In this document: positions 33,111-39,247 of the stretch, piece after piece
How the letters are laid out: every line of letters starts with the position of its first letter
Position numbering within the stretch: position 1 is the first letter of the stretch
NCBI GenBank assembly: GCA_900550385.1
Contig: URRZ01000008.1
Span: 1-39,247 of the forward strand
Length of the DNA stretch: 39,247 bases
Direction of reading: 5' to 3'
Source of the DNA: an uncultured Coriobacteriaceae bacterium
Lineage (GTDB): Bacteria; Actinomycetota; Coriobacteriia; Coriobacteriales; Eggerthellaceae
Position numbers and translations under genes: made by a program
The notes under the pieces: generated by a model
Databases searched by the model: none
Told to the model about the DNA's origin: nothing
What the model saw: only the letters and a program-made list of their open reading frames with translations

Positions 33111-34121
33111 CTACTCCTCCGGCGTGTCTGCGGGGTTGCCGCCGCGCTTGAATCCCTCGGAATAGGCGCTGGGGATGACCAGCGTGCCGTTGCTTTCCTT
33201 CACACCCTCGCTTAGCAGGTGCATGGAACGCAGCTCGAACGCCATCTCGTCCTCGCGGTACACCTTGGTCGCTTCCAGCAGCATCTCGGCGACGTCTTTC
33301 TCGACCTCTGCCAGCACGATGCGCGCTTCCTTCTCGCGCTCGGCTTTCGCTGCGGCCGCCATGTCGGGCTGCAACTCCTTGGGAATGACGATGTCGCGGA
33401 TCTCCACCGACAGCACCGAGATGCCCCAAGCGCTGGCCTTTTCCTCGATCTTGTCGCGCAGCTCCTGGTCCAGCTTGTCGCGATGGACGGTCACATCGGT
33501 GATGCTCTTGCGGCCGATGGCGTCGCGCAGGGCGGTCTGGGCGGCCATGCTGACGGCGTCGTAGTAGTTCTCCACCTCCAGGCACGCCTTCTCGGCATCC
33601 CACACCATCCAGAACACGGCGGCGTCCACGTTCACGGGCACCAGGTCGGAGGTGAGCGTCTCCTCGGCGGAGAAGCCCGTGAGCATGATGCGCAGGTCGG
33701 CGCGCAGCGCGATGTGCTCGATGAAGGGGATCGTGAAGAACAGCCCCGGCCCCGCCATGCGGTTGAACCGACCCAAGCGCAGGATGATGGCGCGCTCCCA
33801 TTGGGCGGCGATGCGGATCGTGAAGGTCGCCAACACCGCGACGACGAACCCCGCACACAGCACCCAGATGTTCACCTCTCCGGCGATCGCGAATCCCACG
33901 AGCGCGGTAACGAGGAACGCGATGACGAACACGAACGCTGCGAAGATGGATGGGGCGTTGTCGTTGGCGCGGCGCGTGCGCGGCGAATTGATCGTCTCGA
34001 TCTCGGATGTGTAGGCCGCATTCGTGAAACCGCTGCTGGGCGGGAATCCCGCCGCCGTCGCGGTTGCTGCGGCGTTGAACGCATTTTGAGCTGCACGATC
34101 CTTCTTGCTAAATCGTCCCAT
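33111..34121 (-). CDS. SPFH/band-7 (slipin-like) membrane protein (copy 2)
   Basis: A 336-aa paralog of the protein at 27041-27949. The N-terminus is longer (about 70 residues, Ala-rich, with a charged segment), then two hydrophobic helices (IFAAFVFVIAFLVTALVGF and VLCAGFVVAVLATF). The slipin domain follows: AAQWERAIILRLGRFNRMAGPG, DLVPVNVDAAVFWMVWDAEKA, TALRDAIGRKS and WGISVLSVEIRDIVIP. The Ala/Glu-rich helix and the final IPSAYSEGF correspond to copy 1. The start ATG overlaps the end of the GntR gene by 14 nt, so translation is probably coupled. The pair lies in an operon behind an orphan NrfD-like gene, which again links this module with respiratory membrane proteins. Confidence 0.88.
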   Translation of the reverse strand: MGRFSKKDRAAQNAFNAAATATAAGFPPSSGFTNAAYTSEIETINSPRTRRANDNAPSIFAAFVFVIAFLVTALVGFAIAGEVNIWVLCAGFVVAVLATFTIRIAAQWERAIILRLGRFNRMAGPGLFFTIPFIEHIALRADLRIMLTGFSAEETLTSDLVPVNVDAAVFWMVWDAEKACLEVENYYDAVSMAAQTALRDAIGRKSITDVTVHRDKLDQELRDKIEEKASAWGISVLSVEIRDIVIPKELQPDMAAAAKAEREKEARIVLAEVEKDVAEMLLEATKVYREDEMAFELRSMHLLSEGVKESNGTLVIPSAYSEGFKRGGNPADTPEE

Positions 34122-34548
34122 AGTCGCGCCTCTCCTTCTCGGCTTCTTGGGCTTTCTGCTCCAGATCGTCCACGATCGAGAGCATGCGATGGCATATCTC
34201 GCGGTAGGTCATGCCCTGCGCTTTGTATTGGCGGATGCAGTTCTCCAGAAGGGCGTCGATCGCCTCTTCTTCGGAATCCTCGCTCGCAGCGTTCTTCTGG
34301 ACGAACATCCCGCGGCCGCGAACCGACACGATGAGCCCCGAAAGCTCGAGGTCGCGATAGGCTTTGGCCACCGTGTTGTAGTTGATACGCGCGTCGGCGG
34401 CTAGGCTGCGAACGCTCGGCAGCTGCTCGCCCGCCTTGAAGAATCCCGTGCGGATGAGGTAGGCGATACGGTTGCGCAGCTGCGCCCATATGGGCAGGTC
34501 GGACGTGTCGTCCACGCGGAAGATGACGGTGTCGGGCTGGTTGGTCAC
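34108..34548 (-). CDS. GntR-family regulator, YtrA subfamily (copy 2)
   Basis: A 146-aa winged-helix regulator. The start is GTG at 34548 (minus) with AGAGAGG upstream. The DNA-binding domain reads IWAQLRNRIAYLIRTG, AGEQLPSVRSLA, RINYNTVAKAYRDLELSG and VSVRGRGMFVQ, parallel to copy 1. The C-terminal part is a long charged helix (ENCIRQYKAQGM to EKERRDYG) without a ligand-binding domain. It lies 15 nt after the orphan NrfD-like gene and overlaps the SPFH gene, so all three are one operon. The duplication of regulator plus SPFH partner suggests that the two evolved together. Confidence 0.9.
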   Translation of the reverse strand: MTNQPDTVIFRVDDTSDLPIWAQLRNRIAYLIRTGFFKAGEQLPSVRSLAADARINYNTVAKAYRDLELSGLIVSVRGRGMFVQKNAASEDSEEEAIDALLENCIRQYKAQGMTYREICHRMLSIVDDLEQKAQEAEKERRDYGTI

Positions 34549-34563
34549 GTTCGGGTTACCTCT

Positions 34564-35520
34564 CTAGTGCACGCCGCAGGCTATGATGCAGAATCGCAGG
34601 ATGAGTCCGCCGGCAAGGCAGATGGCGTCGGATGCGGGGATGGTGCGGCAGTCGAGCCGTACGAGGGCGTAGATCTCGCTGATGGCGGGGATGGCGATGC
34701 CGAACCCCAGCACGCCGACCACGGCGGTGGGCAGCATCTCGGGGGAGAGCAGGATCTCCATCCCGCCCGTCGCGGCGGGGTTGTTGGCTGCGGCGGTGAT
34801 GAAAAGCGCGACGAACAGGGCTTCTCCCGCAAGGCACACGAGATGCCATTTTTGGAGGGGCCGCGCGGCACGCAGCAGCAGCGTTTGATCTTGGATGAAG
34901 TAGTCGACCAGCAGCATCAGCGTGAGCCCGCAGGATAGCGACGAGAACAAGAACAGCCCGACGATGGTCCAGCTGCTCCAGAAGGCGATGCCGATGTTGC
35001 CGAGCAGGAACACGCCGGTGTACGCCATGGTGGCGATGGAGAAGATGCAGGCGAGGATTTCGAGGATGCGCTTCGCCGCGCCCTGCAGGACGCGCAGGCG
35101 AAGGGCGGTGGCGCCGACTAGCAAAAGGCCTAGGACAGCTTCGACGGAAAGGAAGATCGCACCGAAAGTGAGCACGGTGGCGTGCGGGCGCAACAGGATG
35201 AGCAAGACGCGTTCGGGGTTGCCCAGGTCCCAGAACAAGAACAGGATGGCCAACACGAGCAATGCTAGGCAGAGGGCGTAGGCACGCGATTGCAACGTCT
35301 CGAACGCTTGAGCGAGGCGATGCGCCTGCGTGTAGGGTGTTGCCGCGTGCGAGGCGAAGAAGGCGCGCACGGGGCGGGGCGCGGTGGCGGCGGCCGCGCC
35401 CGCATGGGTAGCGCGCCGCACGTGACGGCCTGCCGCCAAGCTCCATGCCGCCATGGCGAAGAATCCTCCGGCGGAGGCTCCCCCCAAGAACAGATACCCT
35501 ATGACCAGAGGCCCATGCAA
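34564..35520 (-). CDS. Orphan NrfD/PsrC-type membrane protein
   Basis: A 318-aa polytopic protein of the NrfD family, recognised by YLFLGGASAGGFF right after the start, FWDLGNPERVLLILLRP, MAYTGVFLLG and LRFCIIACGVH at the end; eight or so helices are visible. The best start is TTG at 35520 with GAAGGG about 9 nt upstream; the next Met is well inside helix 1. Unlike normal NrfD genes it has no adjacent ferredoxin or molybdoenzyme gene on its strand; instead it heads an operon with GntR and SPFH genes. It could serve the molybdoenzyme subunits encoded on either side, or be a quinone-binding partner of the SPFH protein. Confidence 0.82.
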   Translation of the reverse strand: MHGPLVIGYLFLGGASAGGFFAMAAWSLAAGRHVRRATHAGAAAATAPRPVRAFFASHAATPYTQAHRLAQAFETLQSRAYALCLALLVLAILFLFWDLGNPERVLLILLRPHATVLTFGAIFLSVEAVLGLLLVGATALRLRVLQGAAKRILEILACIFSIATMAYTGVFLLGNIGIAFWSSWTIVGLFLFSSLSCGLTLMLLVDYFIQDQTLLLRAARPLQKWHLVCLAGEALFVALFITAAANNPAATGGMEILLSPEMLPTAVVGVLGFGIAIPAISEIYALVRLDCRTIPASDAICLAGGLILRFCIIACGVH

Positions 35521-35649
35521 CAGGCTGTGCCCTTCTTCGTGCCGCGCACCTGCTTTGCGGCGCGCGTTCTTGTCGGATGCTGCTTTCGGATCGAATCGGG
35601 TGCCGTGCGTTTCGTTGCGCGCCGCCCGCTCGAATCCTCGCCGCTATCC

Positions 35650-35677
35650 ATTATCCCACGGGCGGACCCATCCGAAA
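35650..35677 (-). promoter_or_regulatory. Possible promoter of the NrfD-GntR-SPFH operon
   Basis: On the minus strand TTTCGG (35677-35672) and GATAAT (35655-35650) are 16 bp apart, about 130 nt before the TTG start. The two hexamers match consensus only in part. Confidence 0.35.
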
Positions 35678-35763
35678 CGGTGAAATGCAGAACTATGTCA
35701 CCTCTGCGTCGCTTTCGCCGATCTCTTCTTTCCAAATAGGCTATGGGCGGAGCCCCCAGAATC

Positions 35764-36243
35764 CTACGCGAGTCCTCGAAACTTCTTCAGCAAAGCGACT
35801 CCCCGTTCAATCTGCGATTGGCCTAGAAGCCCTTTCGCCTCCATCACGCGCTCGACTGCTTGCCGGATATCGAGAGAATGGTACGGATAGTAAAGGCCGC
35901 GCAGCTCACGGGCTCCGATGGTCGAGTATGCTGTTCTGCTTGAGTCGCCGGTCAAACAGCACCAGCAGCGATAGAAATAGCCCATCCAATGCATCTCTTC
36001 GCGAGTATATTTCTCGGTGCCGTATTGTTTCCCGCAGTAGGCTTCCTCCACTTCGGCGATGGCATCCTCCACACTTGTCGCCTCGAAGAGAAAGCCGCCC
36101 GTATCCAGGCGTTTTGCCACATCTGATTTCATATACCGCCGAATGAAGACGCCCGAGCTGCTTTTGCTGAGGTTCAGGGACGCTTCGAAGATTCTTGCCT
36201 GCAGGGAGCATAGCTCGCGATCTGATTTGCTGAGATCTTTCAT
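35764..36243 (-). CDS. Small partner protein of the HTH-DUF3990 gene (probable toxin-antitoxin component)
   Basis: A 159-aa soluble protein I cannot assign to a named family. It has no signal peptide or membrane helix. Visible features are a charged N-terminal helix, a conserved-looking FIRRYMKSDVAKRLD segment, an acidic EDAIAEVEEAY stretch and an aromatic/Cys-rich core (HWMGYFYRCWCC). The ATG overlaps the upstream gene's stop (ATGA, 36240-36243), so the two are co-translated. Proteins of this size often accompany DUF3990 proteins, which suggests a neutralising or modifying partner; this is inference from context. The DNA is clearly less G+C-rich than the flanks, a sign of horizontal transfer. 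Confidence 0.7.
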   Translation of the reverse strand: MKDLSKSDRELCSLQARIFEASLNLSKSSSGVFIRRYMKSDVAKRLDTGGFLFEATSVEDAIAEVEEAYCGKQYGTEKYTREEMHWMGYFYRCWCCLTGDSSRTAYSTIGARELRGLYYPYHSLDIRQAVERVMEAKGLLGQSQIERGVALLKKFRGLA

Positions 36244-37100
36244 GAGAGAACCTCGTCGATATAGAGCCCTTGGCCCCTAAACTGCTTTCGGGCAACCTTT
36301 ACTTTGTCGGCGCCTATCTTGCTATCTTTTTGGCGGGAGTCCCGGTATGCCTGCCGTTCCGCCTTGGACAGATAACACCGCTCTAGTTTCTCCAGATTGG
36401 CGACAGATGCTTCGCTCTTGAAGACGAATTGGCTTCCCAGGCTGGTGGCGGACAGGCAGTGTTGGCATTGCTTGTCGGTTATCTCGCCATCGATGAAGGT
36501 ATCGATAATCTCGAACATCCGGTTGTCCGCGATAGGTGCGACGATATAGTCTGCAGACTCAACCTTTTCGACGATTCGCTGTATCAGCATATGCCCTGAA
36601 TACTCTTTTAACCTTCCTCGAAACCAGGCAATGGCGAGCATCCATTCTTGATCGACCTTGAAGCGTTGCAGCGTAAGACCGGATGGATCGAATCCGACTA
36701 TGTAAACGGATGAACCGGGGAAATGCGAGACGAACATAGCGGATTGGACGAGACTTTCGCCGCAGTAGAACCCTTTGCCGAAGTCGTTGTTAAGGCGAGA
36801 CTTATCCAGACAGATGGGCCCGTCGAGAGCGCTTTTCGCTCCGTGGAATACAGCGAGACGCCCATCCGCTTCGAGAAGCTCGCGATGAAGCTGCGCTTTA
36901 ATCTCGTTGAGTCTGATGCCGTGATGGTATGCAAACTCGTAGAGTGCCTCTAGGTTTTTAGGGGATGGAGTCGCGTTGCCCGATTTCCATCGAGAGAGAG
37001 TGACGTCGCTGACGCCCACTTCCTCTGCAATATTTTGGAGAGGTATTCGGAGGAGCTCCGAAACGAGATCGATGTCTTCTCGAAACCGATAGTCAGTCAT
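36240..37100 (-). CDS. HTH-DUF3990 fusion (ADP-ribosyltransferase-like putative toxin)
   Basis: A 286-aa protein starting ATG at 37100. Residues about 18-42 form a Cro/CI-type helix-turn-helix (LQNIAEEVGVSDVTLSRWKSG). From residue 84 the sequence matches DUF3990: VFHGAK (84-89), LNNDFGKGFYCGE (103-115), QSAMFVSHFPGS and VYIVGFDPSGLTLQRF. DUF3990 has the look of an ADP-ribosyltransferase/RES-type fold and often occurs in toxin-antitoxin pairs. Here the DNA-binding domain is in the same chain, so the protein may repress its own promoter, where two identical 12-bp direct repeats flank the -10. It is translationally coupled to the 159-aa partner. Lower G+C and simple A+T-rich upstream DNA suggest acquisition from another organism. 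The toxic activity is not proven by sequence. Confidence 0.8.
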   Translation of the reverse strand: MTDYRFREDIDLVSELLRIPLQNIAEEVGVSDVTLSRWKSGNATPSPKNLEALYEFAYHHGIRLNEIKAQLHRELLEADGRLAVFHGAKSALDGPICLDKSRLNNDFGKGFYCGESLVQSAMFVSHFPGSSVYIVGFDPSGLTLQRFKVDQEWMLAIAWFRGRLKEYSGHMLIQRIVEKVESADYIVAPIADNRMFEIIDTFIDGEITDKQCQHCLSATSLGSQFVFKSEASVANLEKLERCYLSKAERQAYRDSRQKDSKIGADKVKVARKQFRGQGLYIDEVLS

Positions 37101-37127
37101 GATGACACCAACTTACAATTAACATTC

Positions 37128-37191
37128 GATAAAAATAAGTTGACAAAGTATACCACAGTAAAACTTGTTGTTAGCAAATGATAAAAATAAG
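37128..37191. repeat. Two identical 12-bp direct repeats around the HTH-DUF3990 promoter
   Basis: GATAAAAATAAG occurs at 37128-37139 and again at 37180-37191, 52 bp apart (about five helical turns). One copy is downstream and one upstream of the -10 at 37147-37152, as for a looping or cooperative autorepressor site. Confidence 0.55.
37147..37152 (-). promoter_or_regulatory. TATACT -10 element of the HTH-DUF3990 operon
   Basis: The minus strand reads TATACT at 37152-37147, about 47 nt before the ATG. A TTGCTA box 19 bp upstream is a possible but long-spaced -35. Confidence 0.5.
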
Positions 37192-37702
37192 CTATATAGG
37201 CATGGACGACATCCGCGTCGTTCCGGTGGTCGGCCTCGCCTCGTAGCAGGAGACGCGTGGCCCCGGCACGCCCCTCGCAACGCAAGCACGGCAATCCTCG
37301 AAAAACAAGTATGGCCAGATGAAATGCTGTATCGAAGCAGCAGGTGTTTTGCGGCGATCTCTGCAATGCGTGAATCGCGGAATCTGGACTAGAAAAGCGA
37401 ATGCACTCGCACGGAAGCCGGGAGAAGGGGCCTTTTCCAATGCTTCGTTAACTGAATCAGTGAATCGGCGTACTATGACACCAACGAACGGAGGGGTCGG
37501 CCAGCGGCCGCATGAGGGCGATCCCGTCCATCGCAGAGCAAGCCGAGTTGGGGGGCGTTGCTCGGTTGCAACAAGAGGTTTCGTTTCGGGAAGGGCGAGG
37601 CGCTCCGGGGCGCTTGCATGCCGGCCGAGCGAAAAGGGCTCGCCGGCGGCGGCTGGAGGGGCTTCGGCCTTCGCATGGGAAGGGTTGAATGCGAGGTGTG
37701 CG
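37192..37702. other. Non-coding region between the toxin-antitoxin unit and the second molybdoenzyme unit
   Basis: About 510 bases. The first 250 show no gene, RNA or recognisable promoter. From 37448 there is a good promoter facing right, then a leader of about 220 nt that is G+C-rich and able to fold. The frame of the downstream gene is open through it, but the residues are low in hydrophobicity and no ribosome site precedes an earlier Met. Confidence 0.55.
37448..37476 (+). promoter_or_regulatory. Probable promoter of the DmsC-molybdoenzyme unit, with the ACTATGACA motif
   Basis: TTAACT (37448-37453) and TACTAT (37471-37476) are 17 bp apart. ACTATGACA (37472-37480) over the -10 is identical to 28052-28060 in the first molybdoenzyme promoter region, suggesting common control. 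Confidence 0.5.
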
Positions 37703-38479
37703 ATGATCTCTGAATTTCCGCTATTCATGTTCACGACATTGGCGGGTCTTGCCATCGGTGCGTATGCGACAAGCGCGGTGTTCCCGGTGGGCAAGGTCCA
37801 AGGCGAAGGCGAAGGCGCCAAACGCCCGTGGCTGTTCCCGCTGGCCTGTTTGGTGCTGCTGGCGGTGGGCCTGGTGTTTTTGCCGCTGCATCTAGGGCAT
37901 CCCGAGCGAATGTTCTCGGCGCTAACGCATCCGGGCGCGATGATTTCACAGGAAGCGTACTGGTCGGCCGCGTTCGGCGTGGTTCTGCTGATCGATGTGA
38001 TCCTGTCGAAGTCGAAGGGCGCTGCCCCGCGCGCGTTGCGCGTCGTGGGTGCCATCGTCGGGTTGGTTCTGACATTCGCGATGGCCAACGCGTATTTCGT
38101 CTCCATGGGTGTGGCTGCGTGGGCCACGTGGCAGACGTTCCTGCTGTACTTCTTCGGCAATCTGGCCATGGGCGCGGCGCTGTGCGCGTTGTTCGAGCGG
38201 GGTCTGCTGGAGAATAAGGGATACGTGACGGCTGCGGTGGTGCTGGCGGTGCTTGCCATCATTGCATTCGCGCTGGAGGCGGCGCATTTCGCCGGTGTCG
38301 GCAGCGACTTTATCCTGTTCATCGTAGGTATTGTGCTGGCGGCTGTCGGCGCGGCGATCCTGTGGGTTGCCAAGTCCGGCAAGATGGCGAAGAAGACGGC
38401 GGCGTGGGCGGCATTTGCCTGCCTGTTCGTCGGCGTCGCATGCGCGCGTTACTGTTTCTACGCGGCGTGCGTGCTATAG
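37703..38479 (+). CDS. DmsC-type membrane anchor subunit
   Basis: A 258-aa polytopic protein with about eight hydrophobic helices. The ATG at 37703 is preceded by GAGGTG and starts MISEFPLFMFTTLAGLAIGAYA, typical of DmsC, which anchors DMSO-reductase-type enzymes and oxidises menaquinol. LPLHLGHPERMFSALTHPGAMISQE matches the conserved loop after helix 2 or 3 of the family, and CARYCFYAACVL closes the last helix. It precedes the catalytic gene, the reverse of the usual A-B-C order, with an 87-nt gap. No ferredoxin B gene is seen in the window; it may follow the interrupted catalytic gene. Confidence 0.87.
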   Translation: MISEFPLFMFTTLAGLAIGAYATSAVFPVGKVQGEGEGAKRPWLFPLACLVLLAVGLVFLPLHLGHPERMFSALTHPGAMISQEAYWSAAFGVVLLIDVILSKSKGAAPRALRVVGAIVGLVLTFAMANAYFVSMGVAAWATWQTFLLYFFGNLAMGAALCALFERGLLENKGYVTAAVVLAVLAIIAFALEAAHFAGVGSDFILFIVGIVLAAVGAAILWVAKSGKMAKKTAAWAAFACLFVGVACARYCFYAACVL

Positions 38480-38566
38480 AGGGCGCGAAAGAGACGAGAC
38501 GTCCTCCGCTTCCGTGCTTCGGCAGGTTTGGCGGTTGACGAAGGAAGAATAAAGGGAGGTAAGGCA

Positions 38567-39172
38567 ATGGCGATAACCGACAAGGAGTTCAGTCGTCGTA
38601 GTTTCGTGGCCGGCGCTGGCGCCGCTGCTGTAGGAGTGGGTTTGACGGGAGCGTTGTCCGGATGCGCCACGGCGGGGGAGGATGGCGGATCTGGCGTTGC
38701 CCAAGCGTACGACCCCGATGCGGGGGAGTGGATCCCCACCACGTGTAACATGTGCTTTAACCACTGCTCCATCCTTGCCCATGTGGTGGATGGGACGGTT
38801 GTCGAGTTAAAAGGAAATCCTGACAGTCCCGTCGGTTGGGGCAATATCTGCGGAAAAGGCGCAACGGGCATTATGCAGCTCTACGATCCGAACCGCATCA
38901 CCAAGCCGATGAAGCGCACCAATCCGAACAAAGGATTCAACGAGGATCCTGGTTGGGTGGAGATCTCGTGGGACGAGGCGTACGATCTTTTCAACGAGAA
39001 GATGACCGAAGCCATGAGCAAAAGCCCTCATGGGGCAAGCAACACCACGATGGTTTCGAGCTTGGGGGAGATACGCATTCACTATCTTGCCCAATATGCG
39101 ATCTGGGGCGCTTCTGAGATGCAGGTTGCCGACATCTGCGGCGCAGGCGTGCATATGAACTACGACATTTGA
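38567..39172 (+). pseudogene. Molybdopterin oxidoreductase catalytic subunit, truncated by an apparent insertion
   Basis: A 201-codon frame with AGGGAGGT before the ATG. It has a twin-arginine signal (FSRRSFVAG, R10-R11), a possible lipobox LSGC (C33) and the [4Fe-4S] motif C60-x2-C63-x3-C67-x27-C95. The start of the bis-MGD fold follows (LYDPNRITKPMKR, ISWDEAYDLFNEKM). Catalytic subunits of this family are usually 700-900 aa; here the frame stops at TGA after MNYDI, just where the molybdenum-binding region begins. The bases from the stop codon on read like the end of an insertion sequence, so the gene is most likely cut in two and inactive as it stands. The remainder would lie beyond the window. 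Confidence 0.75.
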
Positions 39173-39247
39173 GGCTTCGGTAGTTTGTGTGACAAGGGGC
39201 TAGCCTAGGCAGCAACGCTCTTCGCTCCCTTCACGCCCTTCTTCCTC
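39170..39247. mobile_element. Probable end of an insertion sequence (IS256/Mutator-like), continuing beyond the window
   Basis: The homology to molybdoenzymes stops at about 39170. The next bases, GAGGCTTCGGTAGTTTGTG followed by TGACA, read on the minus strand as TGTCACACAAACTACCGAAG, similar to the ACACAAAnT-GACAC type termini of IS256-family elements. A minus-strand frame ends at TAG 39205-39207, about 35 nt inside, with the last codons giving RKKGVKGAKSVAA, the spacing expected of a transposase stop before a terminal repeat. The family is a tentative call. Confidence 0.5.
39205..39247 (-). CDS. C-terminal 13 codons of a probable transposase (partial)
   Basis: An open minus-strand frame enters from the right edge and ends RKKGVKGAKSVAA at TAG (39207-39205). 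The basic ending and the position just inside the suspected IS terminus fit a transposase, but 13 codons cannot prove it. Confidence 0.35.
   Translation of the reverse strand, partial: RKKGVKGAKSVAA

Noticed and set aside
35499..35735. 78-codon minus-strand frame overlapping the start of the orphan NrfD gene
   Set aside because: Arg/Lys-rich, no ribosome site, no recognisable domain; overlaps the likely promoter of that operon.
37512..37688. 58-codon frame in the leader of the DmsC gene
   Set aside because: The GGAGGGG stretch is about 15 nt away from the ATG, and the product is Arg/Gly/Ala-rich like any frame in such DNA.
39170..39172. TGA in the second molybdoenzyme read as selenocysteine
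   Set aside because: Read-through adds only 11 codons before TAG, no family similarity continues, and the position does not match the Sec site of formate dehydrogenases (U followed by His-Gly-Pro).

Overview
The window is high-GC DNA from an anaerobic actinobacterium, most likely a gut Coriobacteriia of the Eggerthellaceae (Eggerthella, Gordonibacter or Adlercreutzia type). This rests on base composition, Tat-exported molybdopterin oxidoreductases with NrfD/DmsC anchors and TorD chaperones, a giant 2-hydroxyacyl-CoA-dehydratase-activase-like protein, and surface proteins with LAxTG sorting signals. Genus and species cannot be fixed from the sequence alone.

Layout. 1-3075: 3' part of an acyl-CoA dehydratase activase-like gene, closed by a strong hairpin. 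3342-13604: three consecutive secreted peptidases (two paralogous subtilisins of about 1,260-1,290 aa and one papain-family enzyme), each ending in an LAxTG-type anchor. 13650-16349: a UvrA-family ABC ATPase without a recognisable UvrB-binding domain. 16428-20730, minus strand: a three-gene operon of a divergent ArsM-like methyltransferase, a CobW-type (G3E) GTPase and an ArsM-ArsS (methyltransferase plus radical SAM) fusion, read from a promoter that overlaps an inverted repeat. 20919-21734, minus: a histidine phosphatase. 22049-23630: a 42-aa microprotein consisting of almost nothing but an LAxTG anchor, overlapping rsmI, which overlaps a YgjP-like metallopeptidase. 23784-26425: a DHA2-type MFS exporter and a secreted coiled-coil/lysozyme-like protein.

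26627-33045: a YtrA-type GntR regulator, an SPFH/slipin membrane protein, a long structured leader, then a molybdoenzyme operon (catalytic A, four-cluster ferredoxin B, NrfD anchor C, TorD chaperone D). 33111-35520, minus strand: a second GntR-SPFH pair preceded by an orphan NrfD-like protein, so the molybdoenzyme operon lies between two copies of the GntR-SPFH module. A 17-bp motif is shared by the promoter of the first GntR gene and the promoter region of the molybdoenzyme operon. 35764-37100, minus: an A+T-richer pair, an HTH-DUF3990 fusion and a small partner, which looks like a mobile toxin-antitoxin unit. 37703-39172: a DmsC-type anchor and the 5' end of a second molybdoenzyme gene, cut off by what looks like the end of an insertion sequence at the right edge.

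The most unusual items are the metalloid-type methyltransferase/GTPase/radical SAM operon, the stand-alone LAxTG microprotein, and the paired GntR-SPFH modules around a respiratory molybdoenzyme.
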